From positions 1 through 64,000 of the forward strand of contig NZ_JALLAN010000013.1 of assembly GCF_023062595.1 (NCBI RefSeq): DNA of 64,000 nt, given 5' to 3'. A model generated the notes under the pieces. The model ran no database searches, was not told the origin of the DNA, and saw only the letters and a list, made by a program, of their open reading frames with translations. Shown here piece after piece: positions 24,144 through 32,610 of this stretch. The number at the start of each line of letters is the position of its first letter. The stretch's first letter is position 1. A program made the position numbers and the translations under genes. This DNA is from Arthrobacter rhizosphaerae. Its GTDB lineage: Bacteria > Actinomycetota > Actinomycetes > Actinomycetales > Micrococcaceae.

Positions 24144-24998
24144 TCAGGACCGCTCGACGAGAGCCTTTTCCTGTTCCACATCGAAGTCAGCCTTAGGCCA
24201 CTTCAGTTTCAGCTCCTTCAACGCGTCCAGGAGCAGTTGCTGGACCGCTATCCTCGCGTACCACTTCTTGTTTGCAGGAATGACATGCCACGGCGCAATT
24301 TTAGTATTTGTGGCATCGATTGCTGCCTGGTAGGCGTCCATATAGTCGTCCCAGAACGCACGTTCCTTCAGGTCCCCGGTGCTGTACTTCCAGTGCTTCG
24401 CGGGATTGCTTAACCTGGCGAGCAGACGCTTCTTCTGCTCATCCCGGCTGATGTTCAGCATTACTTTCACGACCCGGGTTCCGGAGTCGGTCAGCCGGGC
24501 TTCGAACTCATTGATGGCGATATAGCGGCGCTCCAGCTCTTTCTTTGAGGCCCAGCCGTACACGCGGTGGATCAGGACGTCTTCGTAGTGCGAGCGGTCA
24601 AAGACTCCCACCATGCCCGCTGCCGGCACTTCCTTTTCGATCCGCCACAGGAAGTCATAGGACTTCTCCTCGTCAGTGGGTGCCTTGAATGCCTTCAGCT
24701 GCACACCCTGCGGATTCATCGCCCCCATAACGTGCGATACGACACCCCCTTTGCCGGCCGTGTCCATGGCTTGCAGGATCAACAGGATGCGCTTGGTTCC
24801 GCCGAACTTAGCCTCCGCGAAAAGCATCTCCTGCAATTCCGTCAGTTCGCCGTCGAGGTTCTTAAGTAGCGCCTTGCCGTCCTCCTTCACCCCGGCATAG
24901 CCGGGAGTCGAGTCAGCGTCGACGTCCAACAGCTTGAAACCCTTTGCCGCCACGAGCGTTTGGGAGGGTTTCTGGCCGAACTTCACAACCACTGCCAT
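24144..24998 (-). CDS. ppk2: Polyphosphate kinase 2 family protein
   Basis: Polyphosphate:nucleotide phosphotransferase of the PPK2 family, 284 residues, single domain. Walker A is QAMDTAGKGG (76-85), Walker B is VFDRSHYED (132-140), and the lid region contains NISRDEQKKRLLARLSNP. The one-domain length and sequence fit the soluble class I/III group, which phosphorylates ADP/GDP (and AMP in some class III members) with polyphosphate; the precise class needs an alignment. AAGAGG precedes the ATG. It appears monocistronic. Confidence 0.93.
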   Translation of the reverse strand: MAVVVKFGQKPSQTLVAAKGFKLLDVDADSTPGYAGVKEDGKALLKNLDGELTELQEMLFAEAKFGGTKRILLILQAMDTAGKGGVVSHVMGAMNPQGVQLKAFKAPTDEEKSYDFLWRIEKEVPAAGMVGVFDRSHYEDVLIHRVYGWASKKELERRYIAINEFEARLTDSGTRVVKVMLNISRDEQKKRLLARLSNPAKHWKYSTGDLKERAFWDDYMDAYQAAIDATNTKIAPWHVIPANKKWYARIAVQQLLLDALKELKLKWPKADFDVEQEKALVERS

Positions 24999-25063
24999 GG
25001 GAAGCCTCTTTTCCGCTGCCGTGCAACCTGGCGGCTGCGCCTGCTCTTAAGCACATTCCGCAC

Positions 25064-25092
25064 GTTCACACCGGAGGAATCCGGGCGTGAAC
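25064..25092 (-). terminator. Hairpin after the aminotransferase gene
   Basis: Arms GTTCAC-x-CCGGA and TCCGG-xx-GTGAAC form an interrupted 11-bp stem just downstream of the aminotransferase stop codon. No T tract follows on the minus strand. Confidence 0.45.
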
Positions 25093-25105
25093 TGTTGAGA
25101 TCAGG

Positions 25106-26326
25106 CTAGTTGCCTTGGTATCGGCTCAGGAAGTCCCCCATGCGCCCAATTGCTTCCTCTATATCCTTCACATTGGGAAGTGTGACCATCCGGAAGTGAT
25201 CCGGACGCACCCAGTTGAACGCCCGGCCATGAGATACGAGGATCTTTTGCTCACGCAGCAGGTCAAGGACAAACTTCTCGTCGTCGCGGATGTGGTAAAC
25301 CTCGGGGTCAAGCCGGGGAAAGAGATAGAGCGCCCCACGGGCTTGTTGGGTACTCACGCCGGGGATGGCGTTCAGAAGATCGTAGGCCTTGTTCCTCTGC
25401 TCCAGGAGCCGACCGCCGGGAAGGATGAGGTCGTTGATACTTTGATAGCCGCCCAGCGCTGTTTGAATGGCGTGCTGCGCCGGTACGTTCGCACATAAGC
25501 GCATGTTGGCCAGAAGATTGATTCCTTCGAGATAATCTGCCGCCGACTTTTTGGGTCCGGAAATCGCCATCCATCCGGCCCGGTAGCCGCAGACACGGTA
25601 AGCCTTGGAGAGGCCGCTGAAAGTGAGGCAAAGAACGGCGTCGCCGGTGAGGCCTGCCATATTCACATGGACGGCATCCTCGTAAAGGATCTTTTCGTAG
25701 ATCTCGTCAGCAAACACCACCAGGCCGTGCTTTTCCGCAAGCGCGACGATCTTACGAAGCGTACTTTCCGGGTAGACGGCGCCTGTGGGGTTGTTCGGGT
25801 TGATCACTACGATCCCCTTGGTGCGGGGAGTGATCTTCGCTTCCAGATCCTCGAGGTCAGGCTGCCAGCCTGACTCCTCATCGCAGAGGTAGTGCACCGG
25901 CTTACCGCTTGCCAGTGCCACGGAAGCGGTCCAAAGAGGGTAATCCGGCGTGGGAATGAGAACTTCATCGCCATCGTTGAGCAATGCCATGAGAGACATG
26001 GTGATGAGCTCACTCACCCCGTTGCCCAAGTAAATATCGTCAACGTCTATGCTCTGGATGCCGCGGGTTTGGTAGTACTGGGAAACGGCGGTACGGGCAG
26101 AAAAAATGCCTCGGGAATCGCTGTACCCCTGGGCGTGGGGAAGGTGGCGAATCATGTCCACCAGAATGGCGTCGGGCGCTTCAAATCCAAAGGGCGCGGG
26201 GTTCCCGATGTTCAGTTTAAGGATTCGGTGTCCCTCCGCCTCCATCTGCTGGGCGGCCTCGAGGATCGGTCCACGGATGTCGTAGAGGACATTATGAAGC
26301 TTGGTGGACTGCTTGAATTCTGCCAT
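25106..26326 (-). CDS. Alanine-type PLP aminotransferase
   Basis: A 406-residue fold-type I aminotransferase closest in pattern to AlaA/AlaT and the actinobacterial AspC (Rv0337c) group. Landmarks: LNIGNPAPFGFEAP, GYSDSRGIFSART, NPNNPTGAVY, DEIYEKILYED and the PLP lysine in SGLSKAYRVCGYRAGW. It probably interconverts pyruvate and alanine using glutamate; aspartate or branched-chain activity cannot be excluded. A CATATT hexamer ends 6 nt before the ATG, a near-match to the leaderless promoters elsewhere in the window. Confidence 0.88.
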   Translation of the reverse strand: MAEFKQSTKLHNVLYDIRGPILEAAQQMEAEGHRILKLNIGNPAPFGFEAPDAILVDMIRHLPHAQGYSDSRGIFSARTAVSQYYQTRGIQSIDVDDIYLGNGVSELITMSLMALLNDGDEVLIPTPDYPLWTASVALASGKPVHYLCDEESGWQPDLEDLEAKITPRTKGIVVINPNNPTGAVYPESTLRKIVALAEKHGLVVFADEIYEKILYEDAVHVNMAGLTGDAVLCLTFSGLSKAYRVCGYRAGWMAISGPKKSAADYLEGINLLANMRLCANVPAQHAIQTALGGYQSINDLILPGGRLLEQRNKAYDLLNAIPGVSTQQARGALYLFPRLDPEVYHIRDDEKFVLDLLREQKILVSHGRAFNWVRPDHFRMVTLPNVKDIEEAIGRMGDFLSRYQGN

Positions 26327-26388
26327 CCATCAAATATGCCATATGGAGGATGTTAATCCCCTGAGACTTGACTCACACTGCGGACCCT

Positions 26389-27327
26389 CTATTTACTGAA
26401 GCCCTTGTCCTTGAGCCAGGCAAGTGCTGCTTCTTTGGGGTCTTGCTTCTGATTGCCGCTGACCGCGCGGTTAAGGTTTATCAGGTCCTCCGTCGTCAGC
26501 GCCTTGGAGACATTGTTCAGCGTCTCCTTTGCCTTGTCCGTCATTTTGGCTTCGTTGTAGAGCGGAAGAACCTGCTGCGCAATGAAGTTGTTCTTCGGAT
26601 CCTCCAGCACCACAAGATCGTTGTCTGCAATGGCAGGAGTGGTGGTGTAGATGTCGGCAACCTGCACCTGGTCCTCCAGCAGCGCCTTCACGGTGACGGC
26701 TCCGCCGTTGTCGTTGAACGGTTCCAGCTTTTTGGGTACGCAGTCATAGTTCTTTTTGAGGCCGGGCAGACCATAGGGGCGCTCGGCAAAAGTGGCCGGA
26801 GCGCCCACCACCAGTTCGCTGCATGCCTTGGCAAGGTCCGGGAGGGACTTCAGCTGGTACTTCTCCGCCGTCGCCTTGGTCACCACCATGGCGTCCTTTT
26901 TTTCGGCTTTGGAGGCATCTAGCACTCCCACGCCTTTCGGCAGTTTGCCAGGCAGCGCCCGGTTAATCTCATCGGCGGAAACCTGGGTGGCCTCCTTGTC
27001 GATCAGCAGCAGGAGATTGCCGCTGTAGTCCGGCACGATATCGATCGAGCCGGACTGGACGGCCTTGAAATAGACCTCCCGTGATCCGATATTGGGCTTG
27101 GTGCTGGCCGTGACCCCGGCTTCGTTTAAAGCTCCCGCGTACAGTTCGGCGATGATCTGGCTCTCGGTGAAGTCTGCCGAACCGATCACAAGCGGCTCAC
27201 CCGCTGAGCTGGAAGTGCTGGCCGAAGGTGCAGGACTCAGCGGATCGGACCCGCCCACACAAGCACTCAAGGCCAGCGCCAGGCCCAAACCTGCGACCAA
27301 GCCGCCCCAAGCACGGCGTCTTATCAT
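26389..27327 (-). CDS. Osmoprotectant-binding lipoprotein, OpuAC/ProX type
   Basis: Extracellular glycine betaine/choline/quaternary-amine binding protein, 312 residues. The ATG at 27327 gives a lipoprotein signal peptide (MIRRRAWGGLVAGLGLALAL) with lipobox LSAC. The mature domain starts LVIGSADFTESQIIAELYAG and contains GSREVYFKAVQSGSIDIVPDYSG, both diagnostic for the family. No permease or ATPase gene lies nearby: neighbours are the aminotransferase and rsgA. It must work with a transporter encoded elsewhere, or is a relic. AAGGA lies rather far (about 13 nt) before the start. Confidence 0.88.
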   Translation of the reverse strand: MIRRRAWGGLVAGLGLALALSACVGGSDPLSPAPSASTSSSAGEPLVIGSADFTESQIIAELYAGALNEAGVTASTKPNIGSREVYFKAVQSGSIDIVPDYSGNLLLLIDKEATQVSADEINRALPGKLPKGVGVLDASKAEKKDAMVVTKATAEKYQLKSLPDLAKACSELVVGAPATFAERPYGLPGLKKNYDCVPKKLEPFNDNGGAVTVKALLEDQVQVADIYTTTPAIADNDLVVLEDPKNNFIAQQVLPLYNEAKMTDKAKETLNNVSKALTTEDLINLNRAVSGNQKQDPKEAALAWLKDKGFSK

Positions 27328-27505
27328 TTGACGTCGAAAATCCTTCAAAAAGTATCTCCTTGGACAACAGGCTCCCGGATATGGAGGCCGTGCGATCAAC
27401 TGCGGCCTGCTGGCCGCCGTCAGGCATTGTGGCCGGTCCCCCATGAGAGGAAGAACCACTGGAAAAGGGTGAAGACAAGGTCGACAAGTTACCACCACAG
27501 CCTAC

Positions 27506-27536
27506 CCAGTCCCTCCGACAAAGCCGGAGGGACTGG
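27506..27536 (-). terminator. Terminator-like hairpin after rsgA
   Basis: A perfect 12-bp stem (CCAGTCCCTCCG and its complement) with a 7-nt loop lies about 80 nt after the rsgA stop codon, in the 290-bp gap before the osmoprotectant-binding gene. It lacks a T tract, as is common in actinobacteria. Confidence 0.55.
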
Positions 27537-27617
27537 AACGCCAGAGTGGAGCCACCCTTCTATGGAACCAGCTGAGCGGTGGATGGGTCCTGAGGGAATC
27601 ATGACCCATCCCGACCA

Positions 27618-28826
27618 TCAGCTCCGTCCGGGTTTTCCGGAATTGCCTGACTTTCCGGACTTCCGAGGTTTACCGTCCCGCTCCGCCGACTGTTCATGGC
27701 CATACCGTTCAGCTGCCCGCTGGCTTTTGCCTGCAACCACCACTTTCTGGTGCCATTCCCGCTGGTAAGCCCTGCGGGCCGCAGCATCGTGGCGCCTGTT
27801 CAGGGCAGCAAGCTCACGCTGAAGCCTCAGGTAGTTGGCCCAGCGACGGTTATCCAGGGATCCGTCCTCCAGCGCAGCCTGCACTGCACATCCGGGCTCC
27901 CGGTCATGGGCGCAATCAGAGAATCGGCAGCCTTCCATCAGTTCCTCAAGGTCGCCGAACATCTCGCCCATGCCACCCTCAGCGTCAAAAAGTTCGAAGC
28001 CACGTACGCCGGGGGTATCCATCAGCACGGCACCGCCAGGAAGCGGCACCAATTCCCTCGCGGTAGTGGTGTGCCTGCCTTTGCCGTCGCCGGTGCGGAC
28101 CTCCCCGGTGTCTTGTGCCTGGTATCCGACCAGGGCATTGATCAGCGTGGACTTTCCCGCTCCCGACGGCCCCAACAGCACCAGGGTGCTTCCTGCGGGC
28201 AAACGGCCAGAGAGTTCCTCCAAACCGTCGTGCTGTTCTGCCGACGTGGTGACCACATCGACACCGGCTGCCTGAAGCATGACCTGCCCGACGACGTCAT
28301 CCGCGACGTTGGCCAGATCCGCCTTAGTGATGATGACGAGCGGAGTGGCTCCTGAATCCCACGCCGCGACGAGGGTGCGTTCGATCCTGTTGTGGGTGAG
28401 CGGACGGTCAACCGGGACCACCACCCCCACGATATCGATGTTGGCCCCGAGCACCTGAACATCCGAAGATGCTGCAAATGCACGCTTTCGGCTGAGTTCC
28501 GAGTATCGCGGGAGGACACTTTCGATGACAGGCTCCGCTGAGGCAGCATTCATCCCCAGCCAGACCCAGTCGCCCGTTGCGGGGACGGAGCCGTGCAGCG
28601 GGTAGGGGACATGGAAGAACTGGTCCGCCGCAGCCACCAGCACGCGGTTGCGGTCCATACGCACCACCCTCCCGGGCATCGTTCCGTCTGCCTGGGGATG
28701 TGCGGCGAAATACGCTGCTCTGGCGCGGGTGAATCCGTAATTAACGGGACCGGCCAGCTCAGATCTGTTGTTTGAGAGTGGTTCGGGAAAAGGTTCAGCC
28801 GATGAAAGGCTGTGGGTGTTTTTCAA
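27618..28826 (-). CDS. rsgA: Small ribosomal subunit biogenesis GTPase RsgA
   Basis: Circularly permuted GTPase acting late in 30S maturation. The 402-residue protein has an OB fold (about 45-110), then G4 ITKADL, G1 GPSGAGKST, G3 DTPG, the permuted order typical of RsgA, and a zinc-binding C-terminal domain with CRFSDCAHDREPGC. The C-terminus carries a Lys/Gly/Ser low-complexity tail (KPRKSGKSGNSGKPG) that may bind RNA. The start is a TTG at 28826 with AAAGG upstream. Confidence 0.93.
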   Translation of the reverse strand: MKNTHSLSSAEPFPEPLSNNRSELAGPVNYGFTRARAAYFAAHPQADGTMPGRVVRMDRNRVLVAAADQFFHVPYPLHGSVPATGDWVWLGMNAASAEPVIESVLPRYSELSRKRAFAASSDVQVLGANIDIVGVVVPVDRPLTHNRIERTLVAAWDSGATPLVIITKADLANVADDVVGQVMLQAAGVDVVTTSAEQHDGLEELSGRLPAGSTLVLLGPSGAGKSTLINALVGYQAQDTGEVRTGDGKGRHTTTARELVPLPGGAVLMDTPGVRGFELFDAEGGMGEMFGDLEELMEGCRFSDCAHDREPGCAVQAALEDGSLDNRRWANYLRLQRELAALNRRHDAAARRAYQREWHQKVVVAGKSQRAAERYGHEQSAERDGKPRKSGKSGNSGKPGRS

Positions 28827-29145
28827 TGGGAAGCCTTTGATAGACCCCGCCAGTGCTTCGACAGCGATACGTGGAGCTGTTAGGAAGAGCGTTTGGACGG
28901 GGCAGGAAGTTTAGGGTGAATGAGGCGCGAGGCGCGCAGAACTATTACAGTCATCACTTCCACCTCCCCTTTTGACTCCGCAGAACATCCTTGAAATAGC
29001 CGGGCAACCGGCAACTCTGACAGGTTATCGAACTCTGCCGCTGCTGGCCATACCTACGGGCAACACCCAACACGGGCTGCAGGATCCGCTGACTTTCAGT
29101 TCCGGGCCCATGCGCACGTACTGCATTCGGTTCTACAGTGGGGAG
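28827..29145. other. Divergent intergenic region, rsgA/pirin
   Basis: About 320 bases between divergent rsgA and the pirin gene. The pirin frame is open upstream to 28972, but that part lacks pirin similarity, so I treat it as non-coding. A TACAGT -10 element at 29134-29139 is the only clear signal seen. Confidence 0.45.
29134..29139 (+). promoter_or_regulatory. Candidate -10 element, leaderless
   Basis: TACAGT ends 6 nt before the GTG at 29146. The intervening GGGGAG directly abuts the GTG, too close to act as a ribosome-binding site. Confidence 0.5.
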
Positions 29146-30201
29146 GTGACCAATCTTGAAGTCAGTCCCCGGGAACAAATATGTCCGCCTGCAGACATCG
29201 GTGAGGGTTCGGGAGCCGGCCCGTGCCTGCAGCTTTGGCCCGCCCGCGAGGTTCCCTTGGGAGGTGTCCGCGCCATGAATGTTCTGCGCACTCTCCCCCA
29301 GAGAGGCCTGCCAACGGTGGGAGCCTGGTGCTTCCTCGACAGCTTCGGGCCCGACCGCGTGGCAATGTCCGTCCTTCCCCATCCCCACACCGGTCTTCAA
29401 ACAGTCACATGGCCGCTCATCGGCACCATCCGCCACCGAGACAGTGTGGGGAGCGATGTTATTGTCCGGCCCGGTGAACTGAACATCATGACGGCCGGCC
29501 ATGGCATCTCCCACTCAGAGTTTGCCGTGCTTCCTCAGCCATCGCTTGTCATGCCCCAGGAGGACATGCCCGACGGCGGCCAGGAGCTGCCGTTGCAGCG
29601 GGGACTCCAGCTCTGGGTTGCCCTGCCCGACGGCGAACGGGACAGGACCCCGGCCTTCGAGCAGCACCGAGAGTTGCCCACTGTTGCGGGAGAAGGTTAT
29701 GTGGCAACGGTCATGGTGGGAACTTTCGGAGGATCAACCTCGCCAGCCACAATGTATTCGCCCATCGTAGGAGCGGACGTCACGGCCCAGGGACCTGTCC
29801 GGTTACCACTCAATCCAGAGTTTGAGCATGCCTTCCTGGTTCTGGACGGCAGCCTGGTTGTTGAGGAGCAACACGTGACGCCGGGCCCCCTGTGCTACCT
29901 CGGGAAAGGACGGGACTTCCTTGATCTCGAGGCTGTTGTAGGTGCCCGCTTCATCCTGCTCGGCGGCGAACCTTTCCAGGAAGAGCTGTTGATGTGGTGG
30001 AACTTCGTTGGCCGGACCCACGATGACGTGGCTCAGGCCCGTGAGGATTGGGAGGCGCAGGCAGGCCTTGATGGGAACTCGGTTGAAGCCGGCCGGTTCG
30101 GAGTGGTGAGCGGACATGGGCCCGCCGCTGGCCCCGAAGCCGGCCGTATACCCGCCCCGCCCTTGCCTGGTGTGCGACTCAGGCCGCGAACGCGTTCCTG
30201 A
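29146..30201 (+). CDS. Pirin family protein
   Basis: Bicupin protein of about 351 residues when started at GTG 29146 (MTNLEVSPREQ). The metal ligands are visible in PHPHTGLQTVTW and HGISHSE (three His and one Glu, as in human pirin). The second cupin contains YLGKGRDFLDLEAVVGARFILLGGEPF. Some pirins act as quercetinases or as regulators; nothing here shows which. The C-terminal ~60 residues (Gly/Ala/Pro/Arg-rich) extend beyond the domain. An ATG at 29110 is an alternative start, but the GTG is favoured by the -10 position. Confidence 0.85.
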   Translation: MTNLEVSPREQICPPADIGEGSGAGPCLQLWPAREVPLGGVRAMNVLRTLPQRGLPTVGAWCFLDSFGPDRVAMSVLPHPHTGLQTVTWPLIGTIRHRDSVGSDVIVRPGELNIMTAGHGISHSEFAVLPQPSLVMPQEDMPDGGQELPLQRGLQLWVALPDGERDRTPAFEQHRELPTVAGEGYVATVMVGTFGGSTSPATMYSPIVGADVTAQGPVRLPLNPEFEHAFLVLDGSLVVEEQHVTPGPLCYLGKGRDFLDLEAVVGARFILLGGEPFQEELLMWWNFVGRTHDDVAQAREDWEAQAGLDGNSVEAGRFGVVSGHGPAAGPEAGRIPAPPLPGVRLRPRTRS

Positions 30202-30216
30202 TCGGGTAATGCCGGA

Positions 30217-31176
30217 TCAGTCCTCTAAGCCCTGCTCCTGAAGAAGCTGAAGAACCCCGAATACGGGCTCCCGGTCCAGGACCCGCACATCGTTGACACC
30301 TTCCGCGGCCAGATGTTTACGGAAGGAGTCCTGGATCCACGGAACGTTCATAGCAAGGCCTCCTCCAAGAATTACGGGCCCGTCGACATCGAGCTGCCGC
30401 AGCGTTTCCGCGGCCAAATCCGCCAGGTCGCTGCCCGCCTGTACCAGAAAGGCCAGGCTGGCGGCGTGGCCGCTTTCGGCTGCTTCGACCACAAGGCGGG
30501 CGCGCTGGGCCCAATACCGCCGCCCTGTCTCGGCCGAGTGAAAGAGTGCAATCAACTTGTTGGGGTGATCAACAGCACAGGATTCAAGCAGTGCGGTGGT
30601 GAGTTCGTCAGGTTCGAAACCCTGGTTCATTCGCCGAAGACTGTGGCGGACAGCCTCCCGGCCGAGCCAGTATCCGCTGCCTTCGTCTCCCAGCAGGTAG
30701 CCCCAGCCGCCCGCTCTGGCTTCTTTTCCAGCCTCATTCCGGCCCCAGGCCGCGGATCCTGTGCCGCCGATAACGGCGACGCCCGTGCTGGCACTCCCCG
30801 CAGCAAGCAGCAACCGCGAATCATGGACAACGGTGATTCTCGCCCCCGGAGCATGGGGTGAGATCAGCGACGCGAGCGCGGCAGCGTCGTCGTCAGTGTC
30901 TATGCCTCCGGCCCCCGCATACACGTGCGCGATGGATCCGCCGCCTATTCTTGCAAACAGTTCAGCGAGATGCCGGGCCGCTTCTTCACGGCTGACGTTC
31001 TGGACGTTGGAGCTGCCCACAACCTCGTCTGCGACCACTTCACCGTCGAGAAAGCGGACACCGTGCGTCTTGGTTCCTCCAATGTCCAGGCCGATGACAC
31101 TGCCTGCAATCGTTCCGGCAGGGAGGCGGTCTGCATCAACGGGATTCGTTTCTGGGAAGCTGTCTGCACTGTTCAC
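30217..31176 (-). CDS. BadF/NAGK-type ATPase, probable sugar kinase
   Basis: A 319-residue actin-fold (ASKHA) kinase. The phosphate-1 motif is GLDIGGTKTHGVRF, and GGTGSAAWGRNEAG and GSGYWLGREAVRHSL match the BadF/BadG/BcrA/BcrD Pfam family that includes eukaryotic N-acetylglucosamine kinase. An aminosugar kinase role is therefore most likely. The GTG at 31176 sits 6 nt after a TAGTCT hexamer, so it is probably transcribed separately from the upstream gamma-lyase gene as a leaderless message. Confidence 0.82.
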   Translation of the reverse strand: MNSADSFPETNPVDADRLPAGTIAGSVIGLDIGGTKTHGVRFLDGEVVADEVVGSSNVQNVSREEAARHLAELFARIGGGSIAHVYAGAGGIDTDDDAAALASLISPHAPGARITVVHDSRLLLAAGSASTGVAVIGGTGSAAWGRNEAGKEARAGGWGYLLGDEGSGYWLGREAVRHSLRRMNQGFEPDELTTALLESCAVDHPNKLIALFHSAETGRRYWAQRARLVVEAAESGHAASLAFLVQAGSDLADLAAETLRQLDVDGPVILGGGLAMNVPWIQDSFRKHLAAEGVNDVRVLDREPVFGVLQLLQEQGLED

Positions 31177-31182
31177 CTGAAC

Positions 31183-31188
31183 AGACTA
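31183..31188 (-). promoter_or_regulatory. Candidate -10 element, leaderless
   Basis: TAGTCT (minus strand) ends 6 nt before the GTG at 31176 of the kinase gene. Confidence 0.5.
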
Positions 31189-31278
31189 CTTAACCGGCGG
31201 CCCACAGCCAGCAATGAAGGCGCAACAAAGGCTCCAGCGTTGTCTGTCTTTGCTCCTGCCGGCCGTCTGCCTCCCCAA

Positions 31279-31320
31279 CCCGCTGGTTTCAGTCCCGCTG
31301 GTTTCAGTCCGCTGTTCAGT
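31279..31320. repeat. 15-bp direct repeats after the gamma-lyase gene
   Basis: CCCGCTGGTTTCAGT occurs twice in tandem (31279-31293 and 31294-31308) followed by a degenerate third copy (31309-31320). The array overlaps the stop codon of the minus-strand PLP gene. Confidence 0.7.
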
Positions 31321-32479
31321 GGGTGCGCTCAATGGCCTGTACGAGATCGGCCACGATGTCGCTGGCACCTTCCAGCCCGACCGAGAGCCGAAGCAGGTTT
31401 GGCGATGGCCGCGCTTCTCCGCTCACTGGTCTGTGTGTCAGGCCTGCAGGATGCTGGATAAGCGTGTCAATTCCGCCCAGCGATACTGCATGAGTGATCA
31501 GGCTGACAGCCGAAGGAATTCGTTGAGCATGGTCAGGGCTGCTCAGCTCAAAGGCCATCAACGAACCAGGACCGGACATCTGAGTGCCCACCAGCCCCAA
31601 GGGATCGTACTCATGCAACCCCGGATACAGGACCCTCTTGACCAGACCGTGCCCGGCCAGCGCCGACGCCACTTTGGAGGCAGTGGCCTGTTGCGCCCGA
31701 ACCCGGATGGGCAAGGTGGCAAGTCCACGGTGGAGCAGGTACGCGGGCCACGGCGTGAGGATCCCTCCGGTGACGGCGCGGACGGCGCGGAGCCTGGCCG
31801 CCCACTCGGCCGACGTTGCCACAACGCCACCCATTGCGTCGCCGTGGCCGCCCAGAAACTTCGTGGCGCTGTGCAGAACCAGAGCTGCTCCGTGTCTGAG
31901 CGGCTGCTGCAGGACAGGGCTTGCGAAAGTGTTATCCACCAGCAGCGGAACACCATCAGCGGCAGCGGCCAACGCCTCAATATCTACCAGCTCCAAGCTT
32001 GGATTTGCGGGGGTCTCTACGATCACAAGGCCAGTATCCGGTCGAAGGGCAGAACTGATTTGCGGAACAGTTGCGAAAGTAACTTCTGTTCCCAGCATTC
32101 CGGCGGCGAGAAGGTGGTCGCTTCCGCCGTAGAGCGGCCGAACGGCGACAACGTGCTTTTTACCTGTGGAAACAACGGCAAGCAGCACTGCCGAAAGAGC
32201 GGCCATGCCGGTGGCGAAAGCAACAGCCTCAGGAGCGCTTTCCAAGGCAGCAAGCCCGTCTTCAAACCGTGCGACAGTCGGATTCCACAGCCGTTGGTAA
32301 ACCGTACTCTGATCCTTAAGATGGGCACCGCCGGTCGCAAGGTGCTCATAGGCCAACCCGCCTTCCACCACTGAAGGCAGCGGTGCAGTAGTGGAGAAAT
32401 CGATAGGGACCGCGTGAACGCCTTGCTCCTTCAGCCCGTCGCGCCCGGCATGTACCGCAAGTGAATCGAATGAAAACAC
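31316..32479 (-). CDS. Cys/Met-metabolism PLP enzyme, gamma-lyase/synthase type
   Basis: A 387-residue trans-sulfuration family enzyme (cystathionine gamma-synthase, cystathionine gamma-lyase, methionine gamma-lyase). Landmarks: YQRLWNPTVARFEDGLAALE, FATGMAALSAV, ETPANPSLELVDI, LLVDNTFASPVLQQPL and the PLP lysine in HSATKFLGGHGD. The exact reaction cannot be fixed from sequence. It starts at GTG 32479 after AAGGAG. A divergent Lrp/AsnC regulator 131 bp away suggests amino-acid-responsive control and favours a catabolic role such as methionine gamma-lyase. Confidence 0.88.
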   Translation of the reverse strand: MFSFDSLAVHAGRDGLKEQGVHAVPIDFSTTAPLPSVVEGGLAYEHLATGGAHLKDQSTVYQRLWNPTVARFEDGLAALESAPEAVAFATGMAALSAVLLAVVSTGKKHVVAVRPLYGGSDHLLAAGMLGTEVTFATVPQISSALRPDTGLVIVETPANPSLELVDIEALAAAADGVPLLVDNTFASPVLQQPLRHGAALVLHSATKFLGGHGDAMGGVVATSAEWAARLRAVRAVTGGILTPWPAYLLHRGLATLPIRVRAQQATASKVASALAGHGLVKRVLYPGLHEYDPLGLVGTQMSGPGSLMAFELSSPDHAQRIPSAVSLITHAVSLGGIDTLIQHPAGLTHRPVSGEARPSPNLLRLSVGLEGASDIVADLVQAIERTH

Positions 32480-32610
32480 CGTGCTCCTTCTGAATATTCG
32501 TCATTGAACGTCGAAAGTATCTGGCATTTATTCGGGATTGGACAGAGCCGCTGAATCCTTTGACTCGAGGAGCGGTTTATGATGAACGCAGCACACCCTG
32601 AGGAGGACTT

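Noticed and set aside
24136..24156. GAGCGG/CCGCTC hairpin between xseB and ppk2 as a terminator
   Set aside because: Only 6 bp of stem, partly inside the ppk2 coding end, and no T tract; too weak to call.
28972..29145. Upstream extension of the pirin frame
   Set aside because: The added 58 residues do not look like pirin, and the -10 element at 29134-29139 lies downstream of that start.
31214..32374. 386-residue plus-strand frame opposite the gamma-lyase gene
   Set aside because: The minus strand encodes a clear PLP enzyme with its lysine motif; the plus frame has shadow composition.
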